Below are positions 58,259 through 64,000 of a stretch of 64,000 nucleotides of DNA, in pieces (within the stretch, counting starts at the first letter, position 1; each line of letters starts with the position of its first letter). A program made the position numbers and the translations under genes. This stretch comes from Mumia sp. zg.B17 (GTDB lineage: Bacteria; Actinomycetota; Actinomycetes; Propionibacteriales; Nocardioidaceae), in NCBI RefSeq assembly GCF_019550915.1, contig NZ_JAHWCI010000009.1, positions 1 to 64,000 on the forward strand, in the 5' to 3' direction. The notes beneath the pieces were generated by a model, which saw nothing but the letters and a program-made list of their open reading frames with translations, did not search any database and was not told where the DNA came from.

Positions 58259-59107
58259 ATGGGAGTGCTCCAGCGCTTCGAGCAGCGGCTCGAGGATGCC
58301 GTCTCCGGCGCCTTCGCGCGGGTGTTCCAGAGTGCGGTCCAACCGGTCGAGATCGCGGCTGCTCTGCAACGTGAGCTCGACAACGGTGCTCAGATCCTCT
58401 CGCGCGACCGGGTCCTGGTCCCCAACGACTTCACCGTCGAGCTCTCGCAGATCGACTACGAGCGGCTCGCCCCGTACGGCGGCACGCTCTCGGGCGAGCT
58501 CTCCGAGCTCGTGCACGAGCACGTAGCCGAGCAGCACTACACGCTCGCGGGGCCGCTCAAGCTCGAGTTCGTCCACCAGCCCGACCTGACGACCGGCCGC
58601 TTCCGGATCCGCTCGCGCGCCTCCGCCGCCGTGACCCCCGCCGCGGGTGTCCGCATGACCGACACCGCCGTCGCCAAGGCACCGGTGGTCCTCGAGGTCA
58701 ACGGCGTGCGCCACCCCGTCGAGCCGCCCGGTGTCGTGATCGGCCGCGGCACCGACGCGCAGCTGCGCATCAACGACCCCGGCGTCTCCCGCAAGCACGC
58801 TCAGTTCCGCGTCTTCCTCGAGGGCAGCAGCGTCCGCGTCGCGATCGAGGACCTCGGGTCGACCAACGGCATCGTGGTCGACGGGCGACGCGTCACCCAC
58901 GCCGTCCTCACCGACGGCTCACGGGTTCAGCTGGGCAACACGCTGGTCGTGGTCCGCAACCCGCACGCGCGCCCCGGACCCCCGGTCGGGCCGACCGGCC
59001 CGGTGGCCCCACCCGGCCCCGCGCCGGCCGCACCCGGATCTCCGCCGCCGTACGCCGGGCCCTCGCAGCCGCCGCCGCAGGCCGGGCCACAAGGCGGTCG
59101 CTGGTGA
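58259..59107 (+). CDS. fhaA: FhaA: DUF3662/FHA-domain protein
   Basis: A 282-residue protein. Residues 1-115 are the DUF3662 (FhaA N-terminal) domain, starting MGVLQRFEQRLEDAVSGAFA and AVQPVEIAAALQRELDN; a linker follows; residues 185-265 form an FHA domain with GRGTDAQLRINDPGVSRKHA and EDLGSTNGIVVDGRRV, the phosphothreonine-binding residues. The C-terminus is Pro/Gly-rich. In mycobacteria FhaA binds phosphorylated MviN and regulates peptidoglycan synthesis. ATG at 58259 has AGGAGGAGG 8 bases upstream; a frame from 58157 lacks homology. It heads an operon with fhaB, pstP, ftsW/rodA, pbpA and probably the kinase. Confidence 0.94.
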   Translation: MGVLQRFEQRLEDAVSGAFARVFQSAVQPVEIAAALQRELDNGAQILSRDRVLVPNDFTVELSQIDYERLAPYGGTLSGELSELVHEHVAEQHYTLAGPLKLEFVHQPDLTTGRFRIRSRASAAVTPAAGVRMTDTAVAKAPVVLEVNGVRHPVEPPGVVIGRGTDAQLRINDPGVSRKHAQFRVFLEGSSVRVAIEDLGSTNGIVVDGRRVTHAVLTDGSRVQLGNTLVVVRNPHARPGPPVGPTGPVAPPGPAPAAPGSPPPYAGPSQPPPQAGPQGGRW

Positions 59108-59595
59108 CCGAGCTGACCCTGACCCTCATCAAGCTCGGATTCCTCGCGGTGCTGTGGCTCTTCGTACTCTCCGCGGTCTCAGTGATCCGCTCCGACATCT
59201 TCGGTGCCAAGGTCGACACGACGCGCGCGCCGCAGCCCCAGCCGCCGCGGCAAAAGAAGTCCAAGCAGCCCCGCGCACCCAAGGGCCGCAAGCCCAAGCG
59301 CGGGATGCCGTCGACGCTCGTGGTCACCGACGGGCCCAACGCCGGCCAGCTGGTGCCGGTCACGGGCGCGGACATCCTGCTGGGCCGCGGCACCGACGCC
59401 GCCATCAGGCTCGACGACGACTACGTCTCGACCCGCCACGTGCGCTTCTCGACCAACGGCGAGCAGTGGTACGTCGAGGACCTCGGCTCGACCAACGGCA
59501 CCTACCTCGGCAGCCAACGTGTGACGTCCCCCGTCCCGGTCGACCTCGGCATGCCCGTGCGCCTGGGCAAAACCGTGGTCGAGCTCCGGAAGTAG
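59104..59595 (+). CDS. fhaB: FhaB: membrane-anchored FHA-domain protein
   Basis: A 163-residue protein with one N-terminal transmembrane helix (LIKLGFLAVLWLFVLSAVSV), a basic linker rich in Lys and Pro (QPPRQKKSKQPRAPKGRKPK), and a C-terminal FHA domain (GRGTDAAIRLDDDYVSTRHV, EDLGSTNGTYLGSQRV). Known FhaB (FipA) links FtsZ/FtsQ and the kinases in division. The GTG overlaps the fhaA stop by four bases. Confidence 0.93.
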   Translation: MTELTLTLIKLGFLAVLWLFVLSAVSVIRSDIFGAKVDTTRAPQPQPPRQKKSKQPRAPKGRKPKRGMPSTLVVTDGPNAGQLVPVTGADILLGRGTDAAIRLDDDYVSTRHVRFSTNGEQWYVEDLGSTNGTYLGSQRVTSPVPVDLGMPVRLGKTVVELRK

Positions 59596-59603
59596 GACGC
59601 CCC

Positions 59604-60926
59604 TTGCCCGCTCACCAGACACGCCTCGGCTACACCTACGTCGCCCTCTCGGACGTCGGACGCAGGCGGAACTCCAACCAGGACTCCGGTTACGCCAGCC
59701 CGCACCTGCTCGTGATCGCCGACGGCATGGGAGGCGCGGCCGCGGGAGACCTCGCCTCCTCCGAGGTCATGCACGTCGTACGCCGCCTCGACCGGCCGCC
59801 GAACGGCGACGTCATCGAGGCGCTCGCCGGCGCCGTGCACCGTGCCAACGACCGTCTCGCCGAGGTGATCGAGGACGACCCGAGCGTCGAGGGGATGGGG
59901 ACGACCCTCACCGCTCTGCTGTGGAACGGCACGACGTTCGGCCTTGCCCACATCGGCGACTCCCGCGCCTACCTGATGCGCGACGGCCACCTTCACCAGA
60001 TCACCAAGGACCACACGCTCGTCCAGAGCCTGGTCGACGAGGGCCGTCTGACCCCCGAGGGGGCGCGGTCCCACCCCAACCGCTCCCTGATCCTCCGCGT
60101 CCTGCTCGGTCGCGACGACGCCGAGCCCGACCTGACCCTGATCGAGCCGCGGCTGGGCGACCGCTACCTGCTGTGCAGCGACGGGCTGTCCGACATGGTC
60201 GACGACGACTCCATCGCCGACGTCCTGGCCAACGCCCCCACGGTGGACTCGGCGGCCGTGGAGCTGGTCCAGCGGGCGCTGGCCGGCGGTGGCGCCGACA
60301 ACGTCACCGTCATCCTGGGCGAGATCATCGACCTTGATGCCCCGCCCGACCCGACCCTCGCCTCCGCCGACGGGCAGCCGATGCTCGTCGGAGCCGCCTC
60401 CGAGCAGGCGCGACCGGGCTCCGGACCGACCACCGCGACCAACCTCGACGCCGTGCCGGCGATCGACGACGACGCGGGCGGCGCCGGTGCCGCGCGCGCC
60501 AACGGCGACGGCACGGCCGACCCCGAGGCGCTCCGGTACGCTCCTCGGCCGCCCCAGCGCTACGTGTGGCTGCGGCGACTGGTCGTGATCGCGGTCGTCG
60601 TCGGCCTCCTCGCCCTCGCCGCCAAGCTGACCTACGACTGGACCCAGCGCCAGTACTACGTCGGCACCTCCGACGGCAACGTGGCCATCTTCCGCGGCAT
60701 CCAGGCCGACCTGCCGCTCCTCGAGCTCGACAGCGTCGAGGAGGTCACCGACGTCACGCTGGCGTCGCTGCCGACGTTCCGCGCGAACCAGGTCGAGAAG
60801 GGCATCACGTCGACCTCGCTGGCCGACGCCCGCGACACCATCGACCAGCTCCGTGACATCGCGGCCCGCTGCGCCGACCCCGCCCAGGCCAACGCGCCCG
60901 GTGCGGAGTGCGGGGGCGTCGAGTGA
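59604..60926 (+). CDS. pstP: PstP: PP2C-family Ser/Thr phosphatase
   Basis: A 440-residue membrane phosphatase that reverses the Ser/Thr kinases. The PP2C metal motifs are present: SDVGRRRNSNQDSGYA, LVIADGMGGAAAGDLAS, LAHIGDSRAYLMRDG, LCSDGLSDMVDDDSI and GGADNVTVILGEI. A low-complexity juxtamembrane segment follows, then one transmembrane helix (LVVIAVVVGLLALAAKLTYD) and an extracellular domain of about 110 residues. M. tuberculosis PstP is longer (514). The start is TTG at 59604, with AGGACG upstream and 8 bases after the fhaB stop; the longer frame is the shadow of fhaB. Confidence 0.93.
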   Translation: MPAHQTRLGYTYVALSDVGRRRNSNQDSGYASPHLLVIADGMGGAAAGDLASSEVMHVVRRLDRPPNGDVIEALAGAVHRANDRLAEVIEDDPSVEGMGTTLTALLWNGTTFGLAHIGDSRAYLMRDGHLHQITKDHTLVQSLVDEGRLTPEGARSHPNRSLILRVLLGRDDAEPDLTLIEPRLGDRYLLCSDGLSDMVDDDSIADVLANAPTVDSAAVELVQRALAGGGADNVTVILGEIIDLDAPPDPTLASADGQPMLVGAASEQARPGSGPTTATNLDAVPAIDDDAGGAGAARANGDGTADPEALRYAPRPPQRYVWLRRLVVIAVVVGLLALAAKLTYDWTQRQYYVGTSDGNVAIFRGIQADLPLLELDSVEEVTDVTLASLPTFRANQVEKGITSTSLADARDTIDQLRDIAARCADPAQANAPGAECGGVE

Positions 60927-62308
60927 GCACCCCAGCGACCAGCCCCGCCGTCGTCCACCGCAAGCGCCGAGGCGCCGAGGCGCTCCTCGTGGCGCTCGCT
61001 CTCGTGATCGTCATCTTCGCCTTCTGCGCCGTCGGGCTCGGCGCCCGCGGCAAGGTCCCCGGCTTCGTCGCCGGCCTCGCCGTCCTCCTCGTGGTGATCG
61101 CCGTGGCGACGCACCTCGTCGTCCGGTTCGTGGCGCCGTACGCCGACCCGGTGCTGGTGCCGCTGGTCGTCGCCCTCAACGGGCTGGGCGTCGCCATGAT
61201 CTACCGGCTCGACCTGGCACGCCTCGACCGCCTCGGCGACGAGGCCAAGCAGTTCGCCGGACGCCAGGTGATGTGGACCGCGATCGGCCTGGCCCTGTTC
61301 GTGGCCGTCCTGCTCATCGTGCGTGACCACCGCAAGCTCCAGGCCTACACCTACACGTTCGGGCTCACCGCGCTCGTGCTGCTGATCCTCCCGCTGCTGC
61401 CCGTCATCGGGACGCAGATCAACGGCGCCCGCATCTGGATCCGGGTCGGCGGCCTGAGTCTCCAGCCGGGCGAGTTCGCCAAGATCTGCCTGGCGATCTT
61501 CTTCGCCGGCTACCTCGTCGTGAAGCGCGACGCCCTCGCGCTGGCAGGCCGGCGGTTCATGGGCATCGACTTCCCCCGCGGCCGCGACCTCGGCCCCATC
61601 CTCGCCGCGTGGCTCGTGAGCCTCGGCGTCCTCATCTTCCAGCGCGACCTCGGTTCTTCGCTGCTGTTCTTCGGCCTCTTCGTCGTCATGCTCTACGTCG
61701 CCACCGAGCGGCCGGGGTGGCTCGTGGTGGGCACCCTTCTGTTCGTCGGGGGCGCGACCTTCGCCGCGACGACCTTCAGCCACGTCCAGAGCCGTGTCGA
61801 CGCCTGGCTCAGCCCCTTCCCGGTGACCGAGGGCACGTTCCAGCTGACCCAGGGCCTGTTCGGCATGGCGTGGGGTGGCCTCCTCGGACGCGGGCTCGGT
61901 GAGGGCAACCCCTTCCTCACCCCGTTCGCCTACTCCGACTTCATCTTCGCCTCCTTCGCCGAGGAGCTCGGGCTCGCCGGCGCGATGGCGATCCTGCTGA
62001 TGTACGGCCTGATCGTGGAGCGAGGGCTGCGGATCGCGCTGCTGTGCCGGGACGCGTTCGGCAAGCTTCTCGCGACAGGTCTCGCCGTGTCCTTCGCGCT
62101 CCAGGTGTTCGTCGTCGTCGGCGGCGTCACCCGCATCATCCCGCTCACCGGCCTCACCACCCCGTTCATGTCGTACGGCGGGTCCTCGATCCTCGCCAAC
62201 TGGGCGATCGTCGCGCTGCTGCTGCGGATCAGCGACCAGAGCCGGCGTCCGCCCCCGGAGGCGGCGCCGCTGGAGATGGACGACTCGACCCAGGTGGTGA
62301 AGCTGTGA
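60923..62308 (+). CDS. FtsW/RodA/SpoVE-family peptidoglycan glycosyltransferase
   Basis: A 461-residue polytopic SEDS protein with about 12 transmembrane helices. Signature segments are GARIWIRVGGLSLQPGEFAK, FQRDLGSSLLFFGLFVVMLY, FAYSDFIFASFAEELGLAGA (with the catalytic Asp region of SEDS enzymes) and LTTPFMSYGGSSILANWAI. It polymerises lipid II together with the class B PBP encoded next. In this actinobacterial operon the gene is called rodA in mycobacteria and ftsW-like in others. The GTG overlaps the pstP stop by four bases. Confidence 0.93.
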   Translation: MSTPATSPAVVHRKRRGAEALLVALALVIVIFAFCAVGLGARGKVPGFVAGLAVLLVVIAVATHLVVRFVAPYADPVLVPLVVALNGLGVAMIYRLDLARLDRLGDEAKQFAGRQVMWTAIGLALFVAVLLIVRDHRKLQAYTYTFGLTALVLLILPLLPVIGTQINGARIWIRVGGLSLQPGEFAKICLAIFFAGYLVVKRDALALAGRRFMGIDFPRGRDLGPILAAWLVSLGVLIFQRDLGSSLLFFGLFVVMLYVATERPGWLVVGTLLFVGGATFAATTFSHVQSRVDAWLSPFPVTEGTFQLTQGLFGMAWGGLLGRGLGEGNPFLTPFAYSDFIFASFAEELGLAGAMAILLMYGLIVERGLRIALLCRDAFGKLLATGLAVSFALQVFVVVGGVTRIIPLTGLTTPFMSYGGSSILANWAIVALLLRISDQSRRPPPEAAPLEMDDSTQVVKL

Positions 62309-63780
62309 ACCGGCCGATCCGCGTGATGTCGATCGTGTGCCTGATGCTCTTCGTCGCGCTGCTCCTCGGGGTCAACTACATCCAGTTCGTCGACGCCGAC
62401 ACGCTCAACGCCAAGAACGGCAACCGACGTGTCATCGACGAGCAGTTCGCCCGTGAGCGCGGCCCGATCCTCGTCGGCGACCGACCGATCGCCGAGAGCG
62501 TCCCGGTCGACGACGTCTGGAAGTTCCAGCGCCGCTACCCCGAGGGCAAGCTCTACAGCGACATCACCGGCTACTTCAGCTACACCTACGGGCGCAGCGG
62601 CCTCGAGCAGTCCCAGAACTCGATCCTCTCCGGCAGCGACAACCGGCTCTTCGTCAACCGTGTCGTCGACCTGATCGGATCCAACCAGCCTCGTGGTGGC
62701 AGCGTGTCGGTGACGATCAACCGCAAGGCCCAGCGAGCCGCCGCCGAGGGCCTCGACGGTCTCCCCGGTGACGCCAAGGGCGCTGCGGTCGCGATCGACC
62801 CGAGCACCGGCGCCGTCCTGGCGATGACCGGCACCCCGACCTACAACCCCAACGTGCTCGCGAGCCACGACCTCGACGCCGTCACCAAGGCATGGGACCG
62901 GCTCAACGCCGACGAGGACCAGCCGATGCTCAACCGCTCGACCCAGCAGACGCTGCCGCCGGGGTCGACGTTCAAGATCGTCACCGCTGCCGCCGCCATG
63001 GAGAACCTCGACCTCACCCCCTCCAGCAAGGTCAAGGGCGGGAGCGCCCTGTCCGCACCCGGCTTCGGGTCATACCAGCTGGTCAACCAGGGCGGGGGCA
63101 ACTGCGGCGGCAAGAACATCACCCTGACCCAGGCGCTCGAGGTCTCCTGCAACGTCACCTTCGGCGACCTCTCGATGAAGGTCGGTCAGGCCGCCATGCA
63201 GGCGCAGGCCGATGCCTTCGGGTTCGGGACCCGGCCGATCGAGCAGGTCGCCAGCAACCCCAGCCAGTTCACCGGCGACCCCGACGCCGAGCTCGACCCG
63301 CCCCAGCTCGCGCAGAGCGGCATCGGGCAGTTCGAGGTGTCGGCGACCCCGCTGCAGATGGCGATGGCGACCGGCGCGATCGCCAACGGCGGAGCGCTCA
63401 TGAAGCCTTACCTCGTGTCGACGGTGCGCTCGCCCGACCTCAAGACGATCGAGACCGCCAAGCCGGAGAAGATCCGCGACGCGATCTCGGGCGGCACCGC
63501 GGCCGGGCTGAGCCAGATGATGGTCGACGTCGTCGACAACGGCACCGGCTCGTCGGCCGCGATCTCGGGGGTCGAGGTCGGCGGCAAGACCGGCACCGCG
63601 CAGTCCACGTCGGACCGTCCGCCCTACGCCTGGTTCGTCTCGTTCGCCCCCGCCGACGACCCCAAGGTCGCGGTCGCGGTGGTGGTCGAGTCCTCCAGCA
63701 CCGGACGCGACGACATCTCGGGCGGCCGGCTGGCAGGACCCATCGCCAGATCGGTCATGGAGGCGGTGATCGGTCGATGA
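62305..63780 (+). CDS. pbpA: Class B penicillin-binding protein PbpA
   Basis: A 491-residue transpeptidase. One N-terminal membrane anchor (VMSIVCLMLFVALLLGVNYI), a dimerisation/pedestal domain, then the transpeptidase domain with S-T-F-K in PPGSTFKIVTAAAAMENLD (active Ser near residue 222), the S-C-N motif in EVSCNVTFG, and K-T-G-T in GGKTGTAQSTSDRP near 432. It cross-links peptidoglycan with the SEDS partner upstream, whose stop overlaps the GTG start by four bases. In mycobacteria PbpA is controlled by PknB phosphorylation. The next gene starts 73 bases later. Confidence 0.94.
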   Translation: MNRPIRVMSIVCLMLFVALLLGVNYIQFVDADTLNAKNGNRRVIDEQFARERGPILVGDRPIAESVPVDDVWKFQRRYPEGKLYSDITGYFSYTYGRSGLEQSQNSILSGSDNRLFVNRVVDLIGSNQPRGGSVSVTINRKAQRAAAEGLDGLPGDAKGAAVAIDPSTGAVLAMTGTPTYNPNVLASHDLDAVTKAWDRLNADEDQPMLNRSTQQTLPPGSTFKIVTAAAAMENLDLTPSSKVKGGSALSAPGFGSYQLVNQGGGNCGGKNITLTQALEVSCNVTFGDLSMKVGQAAMQAQADAFGFGTRPIEQVASNPSQFTGDPDAELDPPQLAQSGIGQFEVSATPLQMAMATGAIANGGALMKPYLVSTVRSPDLKTIETAKPEKIRDAISGGTAAGLSQMMVDVVDNGTGSSAAISGVEVGGKTGTAQSTSDRPPYAWFVSFAPADDPKVAVAVVVESSSTGRDDISGGRLAGPIARSVMEAVIGR

Positions 63781-63853
63781 CACGCCCTCTGCACGGGATT
63801 CTCACCGCCCGACCGGTATTTTTGAGCAGTTGCCTTGAAGGAAGCAGGAAACG

Positions 63854-64000
63854 ATGACCGAAACGCCCACCGGCCCGGGTCGGGGCTACGCAGGGCCTCC
63901 GGGTGCGTACGGCCGCCTCGGCGACCGCTACGAGATCGGCGGCGTGCTGGGCAGTGGAGGCATGGCCGAGGTCCGCATCGGACGCGACCTGCGGCTCGGC
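63854..64000 (+). CDS. Ser/Thr protein kinase (PknA/PknB type), 5' part only
   Basis: The gene runs off the window; 49 codons are visible. After a Gly/Pro-rich N-terminus comes the kinase start RYEIGGVLGSGGMAEVRIGR, with the glycine-rich ATP loop G-S-G-G-M-A-E-V of actinobacterial PknB-type kinases. Position after pbpA agrees with the conserved operon, where the kinase phosphorylates FHA proteins and wall enzymes and PstP reverses it. ATG at 63854 has GCAGGAAACG upstream. Whether it is PknA or PknB cannot be told from this part. Confidence 0.88.
   Translation, partial: MTETPTGPGRGYAGPPGAYGRLGDRYEIGGVLGSGGMAEVRIGRDLRLG

Noticed and set aside
1-64000. Mobile elements, prophage, toxin-antitoxin or defence systems
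   Set aside because: No transposase, integrase, phage structural, toxin or restriction genes were recognised; the single HNH protein is a secreted lipoprotein nuclease, and base composition looks even throughout.

Overview
The window is a high-GC (about 70%) actinobacterial chromosome segment with dense coding, many GTG/TTG starts and 1- or 4-base gene overlaps. Family content and style suggest Nocardioidaceae (Nocardioides/Mumia/Aeromicrobium-like); this is inferred from gene content, not from a marker gene. No insertion sequence, prophage, CRISPR array or plasmid gene was found. The right end (tRNA-Leu, two FHA proteins, PP2C phosphatase, FtsW/RodA, class B PBP, Ser/Thr kinase) is the conserved actinobacterial cell-wall/division signalling operon that usually lies near the origin.

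Layout. 0-6 kb: a secreted protein, a VOC protein and a leucine-degradation operon (methylcrotonyl-CoA carboxylase beta and alpha subunits, HMG-CoA lyase). 5.8-10.8 kb: a secreted lipase-like hydrolase, a quinone oxidoreductase, a TrmB/PLD/LuxR-type regulator whose 3' end has been copied into a 26-bp tandem repeat, a candidate small RNA, a TetR regulator and a gamma-carbonic anhydrase. 10.9-18.3 kb: a secreted M14 carboxypeptidase, a MocR-type regulator with no lysine at all, and an operon of purine nucleoside phosphorylase, NCS1 permease and NmrA-like protein. 18.5-23.6 kb: two tandem secreted M6 (immune inhibitor A) proteases with conserved leaders. 23.7-30.5 kb: a drug exporter with a doubled operator, a PaoABC-type molybdenum hydroxylase, its divergent TetR gene, a small membrane protein and a YigZ protein. 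30.6-37.5 kb: secreted 5'-nucleotidase (frameshifted tail), secreted NucH/ExeM nuclease and a cytochrome P450. 37.6-50.1 kb: the phenylacetate degradation locus (probable paaR, paaI-E-D-C-B-A, paaZ, paaK) interrupted by a membrane protein and by secreted FG-GAP and beta-lactamase-like genes. 50.1-57.9 kb: housekeeping and accessory genes (VOC, DUF1330-like, HNH lipoprotein, CoA-binding, ArfB, HAD, hydrolase/TetR pair, SDR, alditol oxidase). 58.0-64 kb: tRNA-Leu and the cell-wall operon.

How the genes work together. paaK activates phenylacetate, paaA-E epoxidises the CoA ester, paaZ opens the ring and paaI removes dead-end thioesters; paaG/H/J/F are not here. Two near-identical palindromes at paaA and paaZ mark a common TetR-type regulator. 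Nuclease, 5'-nucleotidase, nucleoside phosphorylase and nucleobase permease would together scavenge extracellular nucleic acid, though they lie in two clusters.

Recurrent architectures: (i) a family of nested palindromes, each at the end of a convergent gene pair (three copies in the first 15.2 kb); (ii) at least nine genes with a TANNNT hexamer 6-7 bases before the start codon, so probably leaderless.
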